Shown: piece by piece, positions 42,734-50,961 of the stretch
Numbering within the stretch: position 1 is the first letter of the stretch
Layout of the letters: each line of letters starts with the position of its first letter
Assembly: GCF_003722335.1 (NCBI RefSeq)
Contig: NZ_CP026100.1
Location: 1-64,000 of the forward strand
Origin: Caulobacter flavus
GTDB taxonomy: Bacteria > Pseudomonadota > Alphaproteobacteria > Caulobacterales > Caulobacteraceae
Reading direction: 5' to 3'
Length of the DNA stretch: 64,000 nt
Notes under the pieces: model-generated
What the model saw: the letters and a program-made list of their open reading frames with translations, nothing else
What the model was told of the DNA's origin: nothing
Database searches by the model: none
Position numbers and translations under genes: made by a program

Positions 42734-43924
42734 ATGTCCAATCGCGCCGATCCTGTGGTGATCGCCAGCTTCGCCCGCACGCCGATGGGCGGCTTCCAGG
42801 GCGCGCTGGGCGGGGTGAAGGCCACCGAACTGGGCGCGACCGCCGTCAAGGCGGCGCTGGAGCGCGCGGGCCTGTCAGGCGACAAGGTCGACCAGATCAT
42901 CATGGGCTGCGTGCTGCCCGCCGGCCTTGGCCAGGCGCCGGCCCGCCAGGCCGCGCTCGGCGCGGGCCTGCCCAAGTCGGTCGAGGCCACCACCGTCAAC
43001 AAGATGTGCGGCAGCGGCATGCAGGCCGCGATCATGGCCCACGACGCCCTGCTGGCCGGCAGCGCCGACGTCGTCGTCGCCGGCGGCATGGAGAGCATGA
43101 CCGGCGCGCCCTACCTGATGGCCAAGCACCGCGGCGGCGCCCGCATCGGTCACGACCAGATCTGGGATTCGATGTACCTGGACGGCCTCGAGGACGCTTA
43201 TTCGCCCGGCAAGCTGATGGGCGCCTTCGCCGAGGACACCGCGGCCGACTACCAGTTCACCCGCGAGGCCATGGACGACTACGCGACCAAGGGTCTCGCC
43301 AAGGCCAAGGCCGCCGTCGAGGGCGGCGCCTTCGCCGCCGAGATCGCCCCGGTGACGGTGACCACCCGCAAGGGCGTCGAGACCGTCGACAAGGACGAGC
43401 AGCCGCTGAAGGCCGATCCGGCCAAGATCCCCACCCTGCGCCCGGCCTTCTCGCGCGACGGGGCGATCACGGCGGCCAACTCCAGCTCGATCAGCGACGG
43501 CGCGGCCGCCCTGGTCATGACCCGCAAGAGCGTCGCCGAAGCGCTGGGCCTGCCGGTGGTCGCCACCGTGGTCAGCCACGCCGCCCACGCCCACGAGCCG
43601 GGCCTGTTCACCACCGCGCCGGTGCCGGCGATGAAGAAGGCGCTCGACCGCGCCGGCTGGAGCGTCGCCGACGTCGACCTGTTCGAGGTCAACGAAGCCT
43701 TCGCCGTGGTGGCCATGATCGCCCAGAAGGAACTGGGCATTCCGGACGACAAGCTGAACGTCAACGGCGGCGCCTGCGCCCTGGGCCACCCGATCGGCGC
43801 GTCCGGCGCCCGTATTCTGTGCACGCTGATCTCGGCGCTGCAGGCGCGCAAGGCCAAGCGCGGCCTGGCCTCCCTGTGCATCGGCGGCGGCGAGGCCACG
43901 GCAATGGCGATCGAACTCGCCTAG
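42734..43924 (+). CDS. acetyl-CoA C-acetyltransferase (thiolase)
   Basis: A 396-residue thiolase that joins or cleaves acyl-CoA units. The nucleophile Cys is in VNKMCGSGMQAAIMA; the C-terminal half has VNEAFAVV, GGACALGHPIGASGARI with the active His, and the second Cys in SLCIGGGEATAMAIE. Length and lack of a trifunctional partner suggest the biosynthetic acetoacetyl-CoA type. The longer frame before ATG 42734 has no thiolase character. Confidence 0.93.
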   Translation: MSNRADPVVIASFARTPMGGFQGALGGVKATELGATAVKAALERAGLSGDKVDQIIMGCVLPAGLGQAPARQAALGAGLPKSVEATTVNKMCGSGMQAAIMAHDALLAGSADVVVAGGMESMTGAPYLMAKHRGGARIGHDQIWDSMYLDGLEDAYSPGKLMGAFAEDTAADYQFTREAMDDYATKGLAKAKAAVEGGAFAAEIAPVTVTTRKGVETVDKDEQPLKADPAKIPTLRPAFSRDGAITAANSSSISDGAAALVMTRKSVAEALGLPVVATVVSHAAHAHEPGLFTTAPVPAMKKALDRAGWSVADVDLFEVNEAFAVVAMIAQKELGIPDDKLNVNGGACALGHPIGASGARILCTLISALQARKAKRGLASLCIGGGEATAMAIELA

Positions 43925-44033
43925 TTTGTGCCCAATATGCGGCATTCCAGCCCGTCGCGCGGCAAGACCTTGCGCGACGGGCCGGCAAGCGTTACCTGTT
44001 GATCCGCAAGCCTACTGGACCCTTTCCGACCTC

Positions 44034-44174
44034 ATGCCCTCGCACATGATCACCATCGCGCTCTTTACGACTGGCCTCTCGGCCGGCGTCGCGATGTGGT
44101 GCGCCATGATGTCGAAGATGAACCAGATTAAAACCGTGCCGGTAAGGACGGGGCAAAGACGGCGCGCAGACTAG
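44034..44174 (+). CDS. possible small membrane protein (46 aa)
   Basis: The frame reads MPSHMITIALFTTGLSAGVA, MWCAMMSKMNQ, then a basic tail VPVRTGQRRRAD. One membrane helix and a positive C-terminus are credible, but there is no clear ribosome binding site and no family is recognised. A terminator follows 42 bases after its stop, consistent with the end of a transcript. Confidence 0.35.
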   Translation: MPSHMITIALFTTGLSAGVAMWCAMMSKMNQIKTVPVRTGQRRRAD

Positions 44175-44215
44175 GGACCTCCCTGGAAAACCAAGCCTGA
44201 GGATCACGAGATCCG

Positions 44216-44250
44216 AAAAAGCCCCGCCTCCGAAAGGAGCGGGGCTTTTT
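44216..44250 (+). terminator. terminator after the thiolase region
   Basis: AAGCCCCGCCTCC pairs with GGAGCGGGGCTT around a five-base loop and is followed by a T run. Confidence 0.85.
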
Positions 44251-44295
44251 CGTTGCGCGGTCCGACGGTCCTCAAACCCAAAAGGATCTTCGAAC

Positions 44296-44592
44296 ATGAG
44301 CTACCTGCCTTCCCCACCCGCCTTCCACAGCGACGACGACGGCGTCACCGTCCACCAGCTGTTCCTGTCGGCCCAGGACGCGCCCAGCGCGCTGGACGCC
44401 GTCCGCCAGAGCCTGGCCGACTGCGGCGCCGAGCTGTGCAACCTGTCCCTGAAGCCCGTCGGCCAGCTGGTCGAGGCTTCCTTGCGCGTCCGTCGCCTCG
44501 GCGACCAGGCCGCCCGACTGCTCGCCCGCGACCTTGCCGCCTGGCCCGGCGTCAACTCGGCCAGCGTGGAACACCAGTGGGTGCGCCCGTGA
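44296..44592 (+). CDS. ACT-like small protein A
   Basis: A 98-residue protein whose residues about 18-95 fit one ACT/ferredoxin-like fold (HQLFLSAQDAPSALDAVRQS, LADCGAELCNLSLKP, WPGVNSASVEHQWV). It is paralogous to the next gene, whose matching start is RLFLVTAQDTPDALMRVLG. Such small ACT proteins may bind amino acids and regulate enzymes; no target is evident. Its stop overlaps the next start by four bases. Confidence 0.55.
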   Translation: MSYLPSPPAFHSDDDGVTVHQLFLSAQDAPSALDAVRQSLADCGAELCNLSLKPVGQLVEASLRVRRLGDQAARLLARDLAAWPGVNSASVEHQWVRP

Positions 44593-44846
44593 GCCTCAAA
44601 CAGGACGATGAGAAACGCCGCCTTTTCCTCGTGACCGCGCAGGACACGCCCGACGCCCTGATGCGGGTGCTGGGCGTGGCCAGCGTGCAGCAGGTTCGCC
44701 TGCGCGCCCTGACCGCCCAGCCCGAGGGGGCCGACTTTTCCATTCGCCTGGAGATCGACGACCAGGGCGACGACCGGGCCCACGCGCTGGCCGCGCGCCT
44801 GGCCTCGGTTCCGGCGGTGCGGGGCGTGGGTCACGGTTGGCGCTAA
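44589..44846 (+). CDS. ACT-like small protein B
   Basis: An 85-residue protein starting at GTG 44589 in the stop codon of the previous gene. RLFLVTAQDTPDALMRVLGV, the middle strand pair and the end VPAVRGVGHGWR align with protein A. The two are probably made together and could form a heterodimer. No ligand site can be read. Confidence 0.55.
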   Translation: MSLKQDDEKRRLFLVTAQDTPDALMRVLGVASVQQVRLRALTAQPEGADFSIRLEIDDQGDDRAHALAARLASVPAVRGVGHGWR

Positions 44847-44907
44847 CCGGTTCAATCCTTTTGCCGGCTCGCTCCGTACCTATGTCGAGCTTGTGAAAGG
44901 ACCGCCC

Positions 44908-45498
44908 ATGTTCCGCCGTTTCCTGATCGTCCTGGCCCTGCTGGCCGCACCTCTCTGCGCCCTGCCGGCCACGGCTTCGGCCGCAACCCAGACCGCCGTC
45001 TTCGCCGGCGGCTGCTTCTGGTGCATGGAGAACGACATGCGCGGCATCCCCGGCGTCGTGAAGGTCGAGAGCGGCTACACCGGCGGCCACGTCAAGAACC
45101 CGACCTATCGCGACGTGACCAGCGAGCGCAGCGGCCACTACGAGGCCGTCCGCGTCACCTACGATCCGGCCAAGATCGAATACGCCTACCTGCTGTCGCG
45201 CTACTGGAAGCTGGTGGACCCCACCGACGACGGCGGCCAGTTCTGCGACCGCGGCCCCTCCTACCGCCCCGCCGTCTTCGTCGACGCCCAGCAGCGCCCC
45301 GTCGCCGAGCGCTCGCGCGCCCTGGCCGCCCAGCGACTGAAGACCGGCACGATGAAGGCCCAGATCCTGCCGCTGCAGACCTTCTGGCCGGCCGAGGCCT
45401 ATCACCGCGACTACGCCAGGAACAACGCGGTCGAATACCACCTCTACCGCACCGGCTGCGGGCGCGATCGCCGCCTGACCCAGGTGTGGGGGAAATGA
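44908..45498 (+). CDS. msrA: exported peptide methionine sulfoxide reductase MsrA
   Basis: A 196-residue MsrA with a signal peptide (RRFLIVLALLAAPLCALPAT), so it repairs oxidised methionine in periplasmic proteins. The active site is GGCFWCMENDM, with GYTGGHVKNPTYRDVT, SGHYEAVRVTYDP and the C-terminal Cys in YRTGCGRDRR as the likely resolving residue. The ATG at 44908 begins the signal peptide. No MsrB is nearby. Confidence 0.9.
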   Translation: MFRRFLIVLALLAAPLCALPATASAATQTAVFAGGCFWCMENDMRGIPGVVKVESGYTGGHVKNPTYRDVTSERSGHYEAVRVTYDPAKIEYAYLLSRYWKLVDPTDDGGQFCDRGPSYRPAVFVDAQQRPVAERSRALAAQRLKTGTMKAQILPLQTFWPAEAYHRDYARNNAVEYHLYRTGCGRDRRLTQVWGK

Positions 45499-45627
45499 CC
45501 CTCCCCCTGAAGGGGGAGGTGGCCCGAAGGGCCGGAGGGGGAAGTTCCTGACAACGTCAGTGCTCTCCCGGCCCAGCAAGCACTTCCCCCTCAGTCGCTC
45601 CGCGACAGCTCCCCCTCCAGGGGGAGC
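45499..45627. repeat. CTCCCCC inverted repeat (family C) copy 5
   Basis: CCTCCCCCTGAAGGGGGAGG with GGCCCGAAGGGCC on the left and TCGCTCCGCGACAG with CTCCCCCTCCAGGGGGAG on the right, nearly identical to copy 3 at 33073. It starts one base after the msrA stop codon. Confidence 0.85.
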
Positions 45628-45712
45628 GCATAAAAATTACACGCATAATCTCTCGACAATCCGTCGCGGGCATGGAAACTTGGCTGCAACGATAGAGGGA
45701 GACGCCGCGCCG

Positions 45713-47083
45713 ATGCTTCGCGCCGCTTTGTTCGCCACCGCCTGCGTGGCCGCCGCTTCCGCCGCCCCCGTCTCGATGGCGCTCGCCCAGACCGCCCCCA
45801 AGGTCTCGGTCACCATCTACAACAGCAATCTGGCGCTCGTTCAGGATCAGCGGACGATCGACGTCGCCGCCGGCCGCCAGCGGCTGGAGTTCAAGGACGT
45901 CTCGGCCGCCATCCGGCCCGAGACCGTCAGCCTGTCCTCGCCGACCCTGGGCGTGGTCGAGCAGAACTTCGACTACGACCTCCTGACCCCAGACAAGCTG
46001 ATGGAGAAGGCGGTCGGCCGGCAGATCAAGATCGTCCGGACCAATCCCGGCGACGGCAAGGAGACCACCGAGACCGCCACGGTGCTGGCCGCCAACGAGG
46101 GCGTGGTGCTGAAGATCGGCGACCGCATCGAGGTGCTGCGCGACGACGGCGTGCCCACCCGGGTGATCTTCGACAAGGTGCCCGAGACCCTGCGCGCCCG
46201 CCCGACCCTGTCGGTGACGGTCAACGCCGACAAGGCCGGCCCCACGCCTGTGACCCTCAGCTACCTGACCTCGGGCCTGTCGTGGGCCGCCGACTACGTC
46301 GCCCTGTTCGACGAGAAGAAGGGCGCGCTGGACCTGCAGGGCTGGATCACCCTGCAGAACAATTCCGGCACGGCCTTCGAGAACGCCCAGACCCAGCTGG
46401 TGGCCGGCAATGTCAGCCAGTTCAACGGCGGCGGCGTGCGTGGCGTCACCTCGGCCGGAACCGAGGGCAGCGATCGCGAGCGCATCGCCGACTACTACAT
46501 CTATCCCCTGCCCGAGCGGACCACGATCGCCTCCAACCAGAGCAAGCAGGTCGGCTTCCTCAGCGCCCAGTCCGTGCCGGCCAAGAAGGTCTACGAGGTG
46601 CGCGAATACGGCTTCTCCAGCGACGAGAACCCGCAGAAGGCCATCACCGCCATCCAGTTCAGTAATTCCAAGCTGAAGGGCCTGGGCGACCAGCTGCCGG
46701 CGGGCACGATGCGCGTCTACATGCGCGACCAGGCCGGCGACCCCAAGTTCATCGGCGAGAACGCCATCGGCCACACCTCGGCCGGCTCGGAGCTGTCGAT
46801 CAAGACCGGCGAGGCGTTCGACGTCTCCAGCCAGGCCACCCTGGTCTCGCAGGAGAAGATCTCCAAGACCCGCTCGCGCTATGTGATGAAGTACCTGGTC
46901 CGCAACGCCCGGCCCGAGGCCGTGACCGTCGAGCTGCGCCAGGCCGGCCTGTGGCGCGACGGCAAGGTCACCGACGAAAGCCTGCCCAGCCGCCGCATCG
47001 ACGCCCGCACCCTGGCCTGGAGCGTGCCCGTGCCCGCCAACGGCGAAACCGTCCTGACCTTCACGGTGGACAACGGCTGGTGA
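45713..47083 (+). CDS. secreted DUF4139 protein A
   Basis: A 456-residue exported protein with signal peptide (RAALFATACVAAASAAPVSM, cleavage near ALA). The DUF4139 layout is visible: VTIYNSNLALVQDQRTIDVA, GVVEQNFDYDLLTPDKLMEK, LSYLTSGLSWAADYVALFD, WITLQNNSGTAFENAQTQLV and SRYVMKYLVRNARPEAVTVE. These beta-rich proteins occur at the cell surface or in the periplasm; function unknown. A paralogue follows directly. Confidence 0.78.
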   Translation: MLRAALFATACVAAASAAPVSMALAQTAPKVSVTIYNSNLALVQDQRTIDVAAGRQRLEFKDVSAAIRPETVSLSSPTLGVVEQNFDYDLLTPDKLMEKAVGRQIKIVRTNPGDGKETTETATVLAANEGVVLKIGDRIEVLRDDGVPTRVIFDKVPETLRARPTLSVTVNADKAGPTPVTLSYLTSGLSWAADYVALFDEKKGALDLQGWITLQNNSGTAFENAQTQLVAGNVSQFNGGGVRGVTSAGTEGSDRERIADYYIYPLPERTTIASNQSKQVGFLSAQSVPAKKVYEVREYGFSSDENPQKAITAIQFSNSKLKGLGDQLPAGTMRVYMRDQAGDPKFIGENAIGHTSAGSELSIKTGEAFDVSSQATLVSQEKISKTRSRYVMKYLVRNARPEAVTVELRQAGLWRDGKVTDESLPSRRIDARTLAWSVPVPANGETVLTFTVDNGW

Positions 47084-47103
47084 GCCCTCGCCTAAACCAT
47101 CAG

Positions 47104-47215
47104 GAACCTCCCCCTGCGGGGGAGGTGTCGAAGGCGACGGTGGGGGGAATAACCGCAGGCCTTGCCACGCCCACCGCCGGTCGCTTCGCGACCGCCTCCC
47201 CCACGGGGGGAGGTT
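47104..47215. repeat. CTCCCCC inverted repeat (family C) copy 6
   Basis: CCTCCCCCTGCGGGGGAGG on the left, GGTCGCTTCGCGACC in the middle and CCTCCCCCACGGGGGGAGG on the right. It begins 20 bases after the end of DUF4139 protein A and ends directly before the signal-peptide codons of protein B, so it covers the place where the start of that gene should be. Confidence 0.85.
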
Positions 47216-48810
47216 CCCTGCTGCTGCGCACAACCCTCGCCGCCCTCGCCCTCCTCTCCGCGCCCCTCGCCGCCCGCGCCGACACCATCCCCTCGCCCGC
47301 CGCCGAGGCCGTGGCGGTCACGCTCTATCGCGACGGCCAGGGCCCGGTGCAGAAGCTGTCGCCCTGGGAGAAGCAGCAGGCCTTCGAGAAGGGCCTGGTG
47401 CTGGTCAGCGAGACCCGCACGGTCGCGCTGCCGGCCGGCCGCCACACCCTGCGCTTCGACGGCGTCGCCGAGGGCCTGATCCCGCAGAGCGCGGCCATCG
47501 AGGGCCTGCCGTCCGGCGCGGTCGAGCGCAACTACGACTACGCCCTGCTCAGCCCCGGTACCCTGGTCGAGCGCTCGCTGGGCAAGCCGGTCAAGATCGT
47601 GCGCACCAACCGCGAGACCGGCCGCCAGTCCACGGTCGAGGCCACCCTGATCCAGGGCCCGGCCGGCCTGATGGTCCAGACTGCGGACGGCGTCGAGGCG
47701 CTGGGCTGCTCGGGCGGTCCCGAGCGCCTGGTCTTCGACCGCGCGCCCGATGGCCTGTCCAGCAAGCCGGCCCTGTCGGCCGTGATCGACGTGCCGATGG
47801 CCGGGACGTACGCGCTGACCCTGACCTACCTGGCGATCGGCGTGAACTGGCAGGCCGACTACGTCGCCACCCTCAATCCCGACGGCCAGACCCTGGACCT
47901 GCTGGGCTGGCTGACCGTGATGAACAGCTCGGGAACCAGCTTCGCCGACGCGCCGACCCAGCTGGTGGCGGGCAAGCTGTCGCGCGTGCCGGTCAACATC
48001 AGCCGCGCCCGCGTGGTCCCGGTGCGCCGAGACTGCTGGCCGATGGACACCACCACCCACGGCCAGCCGGCGATGATGCCGATGGACGTGGGGGCCATGC
48101 CCGCGATGATGGCTCCGCCCCCGCCGCCACCTCCTCCGCCGCCCGCGCCCATGATGGAGATGCGTTCGGCCGTGGCGGCCAAACGGGTCATGGCCGAGCA
48201 GTCGGATCTGGGCGACTACAAGCTCTACACCCTGCCCGAGCCCGTGACCGTGGCCGCCCGCCAGACCAAGCAGATGGCCTTCCTCGACGAGAAGGCCGTG
48301 CGCTACCAGCGGCTCTACGTCGTGCCGGTCAGCCCGTGGAACGACTACGACCAAGAACAGGCGATCGACGCGCCCCAGGTGGTGCTGCGCCTTGAGAACA
48401 AGAAGACCGAAGGCCTGGGCAAGCCCCTGCCGTCGGGCGCCCTGTCGGTGATGGAGACGGTCGGCGGCCTGCCCGCCTTCGCCGGCGAGCAGGCCGTGCG
48501 CGACGTCGCCGTGGGCGAGCCGGCCGACCTGATGATCGGCCAGGGCATGGACGTCCGCGCCCGGCCGCGCCTGGTCGAGGACAAGCGCGCCAACAAGACG
48601 ACCGTGAGACGGACCTACGAGGTCGACCTGGCCAACAACAAGTCGATCCCGATCACCGTCGAGATCCGCCACGATCCGAACGTCCAGTTCTTCAAGGTGG
48701 TCTCCGAGCCGGCCAAGCACGACATCCGCCAGGGCCAGGTCGCCTGGCGCGTGACGTTGCAGCCGGGCGAAAGCCGCGTCTTCCGCTACGCCGTCAGGCA
48801 CGCCGGCTGA
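47140..48810 (+). CDS. secreted DUF4139 protein B (start inside a repeat)
   Basis: A protein of about 556 residues paralogous to the previous one: AVTLYRDGQGPVQKLSPWEK, YDYALLSPGTLVERSLGKPV, LTYLAIGVNWQADYVATLNP, WLTVMNSSGTSFADAPTQLV. It also has a run of ten prolines before a Met-rich stretch. The hydrophobic signal LLLRTTLAALALLSAPLAAR has no ATG. In-frame GTG codons at 47125 and 47140 lie in the repeat; the repeat's GGGGGGAGG also sits seven bases before a CTG at 47221. The start is therefore uncertain. Confidence 0.7.
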   Translation: MGGITAGLATPTAGRFATASPTGGGSLLLRTTLAALALLSAPLAARADTIPSPAAEAVAVTLYRDGQGPVQKLSPWEKQQAFEKGLVLVSETRTVALPAGRHTLRFDGVAEGLIPQSAAIEGLPSGAVERNYDYALLSPGTLVERSLGKPVKIVRTNRETGRQSTVEATLIQGPAGLMVQTADGVEALGCSGGPERLVFDRAPDGLSSKPALSAVIDVPMAGTYALTLTYLAIGVNWQADYVATLNPDGQTLDLLGWLTVMNSSGTSFADAPTQLVAGKLSRVPVNISRARVVPVRRDCWPMDTTTHGQPAMMPMDVGAMPAMMAPPPPPPPPPPAPMMEMRSAVAAKRVMAEQSDLGDYKLYTLPEPVTVAARQTKQMAFLDEKAVRYQRLYVVPVSPWNDYDQEQAIDAPQVVLRLENKKTEGLGKPLPSGALSVMETVGGLPAFAGEQAVRDVAVGEPADLMIGQGMDVRARPRLVEDKRANKTTVRRTYEVDLANNKSIPITVEIRHDPNVQFFKVVSEPAKHDIRQGQVAWRVTLQPGESRVFRYAVRHAG

Positions 48811-49079
48811 GACCCCCCCAGGCGTGTCCGAAGCGCCACAGCAACCCTGCGACGTGCGAAATCGGCGAACGCCGGTCTTGCGGCGGCGCGCGGCGCATGA
48901 GATCAGCCCGCTCCCGATCAGATCTCCGGAGTCGAACCGCCGCATGACCTTTCTCGCCGCACAGCTGAAGCCGCCGATGACGGCGGAATGGCGCGCGTCG
49001 ACCAAGGCGCGCCCGGCCCTTCGCCCCACCGTTTTCAACCGCTGATCGCGGCCGCTCCGGCCGCGTCCGGAGCTCTTCG
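48811..49079. other. intergenic stretch, nothing recognised
   Basis: A 269-base gap between DUF4139 protein B and the PcfJ-like gene. One 73-codon frame at 48824 has no ribosome binding site or motif. I see no repeat or terminator of note. Confidence 0.4.
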
Positions 49080-50096
49080 ATGTCCATCCTGCCCCTGGCC
49101 GGGCCGTCCCAGACGGCCTCGCCCCTGCTGCGCCTGATCGCGCCCGACTATGCCGACACCCTGGCCACGCTGTGGCCCGCGCCTCACACGCCGTTCCTGA
49201 CCGCCGCCGCCGCGCGGCGCCATCTCGTCTGCCTGATGCTGGCCGTCGACCCCGTCGGCCCCGTGCCGCTGGACGTCGCCAGGCTGCTTGAGGAGCCGCT
49301 ACGCAAGGCCGTGCGGCTTGTGCTCGACCCCGCTCCCGACGGCCTGCGCCGGGCGCTGGAGCGGCTGGGCGAGATCGCCTGGAGCCCCGCCGACTACCGC
49401 GCCCTCTCGGTCCTGCTGGCCGAGCCGGCGACGGCCAAGCGGCTGCGCCACGCCGAGACGATCACGCCTGAGCAGGTCCGCACCCTGGCCGCCCTGCCCG
49501 CCACGGTCCGTGACGCCGGCGGCCCGGCCGTGCGGATGACGCCGCCCCAGGCCGAACTGCTGGCCGAGGCGCACGCCATGCTCTCGCGCCGGCTGACGCC
49601 GACGGTGCTGGACGAGCGCGTGCGGGCGTGGTCCCAGGCCGCCAACGCCCGGGCGCTGTTCGGGCTGGTCGCCGACGACTTCCGCCACGAGCTGCCCAAG
49701 CCGCCGCATCCGGGCACCGACCGGCTGAAGCCGCTGGAGACCGTGGCCGCCATCCGCGACGCGGCCCGGCGCTATCGCAACTGCCTGGAGGGCTATGTCG
49801 ACCACGCCCTCGACGAGCGCAGCGCCATCTACGAGTGGCTGCCCGCGCCGGGGGCGGTGATCGAGCTGACGCCCGACAGCTTCTTCGGCTGGCGACTGGA
49901 CCAGGCGCGGCTGCGCAGCAACAAGGGCGTGGACGAGGCGACGCGTCAGGCCATCGTCGCCGAGCTGCGCGGCATGGGCCTGCATGTCGGCCGCAGCGCC
50001 TGGCAGGTGCGCCGGGCGCTGAACCAGGCGGCGTCGCCGGGCTTCAAGCTGGAGCCGCTGGACGCCGCGATCGCCGAGTACTTCACCGACGACTGA
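49080..50096 (+). CDS. PcfJ-like protein
   Basis: A 338-residue soluble protein. The C-terminal third (YRNCLEGYVDHALDERSAIY, VIELTPDSFFGWRLDQARLR, SNKGVDEATRQAIVAELRGM) resembles the PcfJ-like domain found on plasmids, phages and some chromosomes, with the Cys, the Gln/Asp-Ala-Arg and the Asn at the expected places. The N-terminal two thirds are helical and not recognised. No conjugation or phage gene is near. It is convergent with eipA. Confidence 0.55.
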   Translation: MSILPLAGPSQTASPLLRLIAPDYADTLATLWPAPHTPFLTAAAARRHLVCLMLAVDPVGPVPLDVARLLEEPLRKAVRLVLDPAPDGLRRALERLGEIAWSPADYRALSVLLAEPATAKRLRHAETITPEQVRTLAALPATVRDAGGPAVRMTPPQAELLAEAHAMLSRRLTPTVLDERVRAWSQAANARALFGLVADDFRHELPKPPHPGTDRLKPLETVAAIRDAARRYRNCLEGYVDHALDERSAIYEWLPAPGAVIELTPDSFFGWRLDQARLRSNKGVDEATRQAIVAELRGMGLHVGRSAWQVRRALNQAASPGFKLEPLDAAIAEYFTDD

Positions 50097-50126
50097 ACGG
50101 TCGTCGGTGAAGACCGGCTTGGAACC

Positions 50127-50741
50127 TTAGAACGGCAGGATGTTGCGCTGGCGGCTGTAGGCCAGGTAGCCGATGTTGGCGCCCAGGCGCAGGCCGACGC
50201 CGGCCCGGATCGGGGCCAGAACGATGGTGTCGGCCTTCTGGTAGTTGACGCCCAGGCCGCCCACGAGATAGGCGCTGCCCTCGACGCCGGGGAAGCGGCG
50301 GAAGATGGCGTCCGGATACTGCAGGTTATAGCACAGGGTGAAGACCCGGCTGGCGTTGCCGCCCCAGTCCCAGCCCACCGACGGGCCCTGCCAGTACACT
50401 TCCTGGGTCGGGCGATCCTTCATGTAGAGCAGGCCGCGGCCGTAGCGCAGGCCCACCGCGATGGCGCCAGAGCCCTCCTCGCCGGCCACGTAGCCGGTGG
50501 GCTGGCCGCGCTCGCGGAAAATCCGCTCGATCGCCGCGCCGGCGCTCTCGGCCGTCACGCCCAGGAAGTCGGAGGTGGCGCGGACCATCTCGTCGGCCGA
50601 GTAGGTCGCCGCCGCGCCGGTGTCGTAGGCCGGCCCGTTCGGATCGGGATTGCGCGGCTGGGAGGTGCTGGCGCAGGCGCCGAGGCCAACGGAGGTCAGG
50701 CCCGAGGCCATGCCGGAGAGGATCAGCGAGCGGCGGTCCAT
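50127..50741 (-). CDS. eipA: EipA family envelope protein (DUF1134)
   Basis: A 204-residue exported protein with signal and lipobox-like sequence (LTSVGLGACAS). The rest is the DUF1134 domain: DFLGVTAESAGAAIERIFRE, WQGPSVGWDWGGNASRVFTL, YNLQYPDAIFRRFPGVEGSA and the C-terminal LRLGANIGYLAYSRQRNILP. EipA in Brucella is a small periplasmic beta-barrel needed for envelope stress resistance and is activated by CtrA. A perfect CtrA-type box lies 176 bases upstream here. The ATG at 50741 starts the signal peptide. Confidence 0.85.
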   Translation of the reverse strand: MDRRSLILSGMASGLTSVGLGACASTSQPRNPDPNGPAYDTGAAATYSADEMVRATSDFLGVTAESAGAAIERIFRERGQPTGYVAGEEGSGAIAVGLRYGRGLLYMKDRPTQEVYWQGPSVGWDWGGNASRVFTLCYNLQYPDAIFRRFPGVEGSAYLVGGLGVNYQKADTIVLAPIRAGVGLRLGANIGYLAYSRQRNILPF

Positions 50742-50916
50742 GTGTCTTTCTCGCAAGTCTAGAGCGTGGCAGCCGAAAGTGTCGGCGGTTTCGGCGACCG
50801 CCACGCTCTCATGCTTCATTTAGAGACCGCCTGTCTGCTCCTGGCGGGCCAGGAACAGGCGGGCTCTACGTGTCTGCACTGTCACAGGCTTTCATGTCGG
50901 GTTTGGGGCGCGTTGC

Positions 50917-50931
50917 TTAACGGGCGGTTAA
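50917..50931. promoter_or_regulatory. CtrA-type box upstream of eipA
   Basis: TTAACGGGCGGTTAA is TTAA, seven bases, TTAA, the full CtrA consensus, within GCTTAACGGGCGGTTAAGC. It lies in the gap between the end of murG and the start of eipA, on the promoter side of eipA. Confidence 0.7.
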
Positions 50932-50961
50932 GCATGTTCCGCGCTCCGGCCCAGCACGCCT

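Noticed and set aside
43926..44033. The longer start for the small membrane protein frame at 44034
   Set aside because: The extra residues begin within two bases of the thiolase stop and show no sensible protein character.
44847..44890. GGTTCAATCC near 44850 as a tRNA T-loop
   Set aside because: No acceptor stem, anticodon stem or other arm can be drawn around it.
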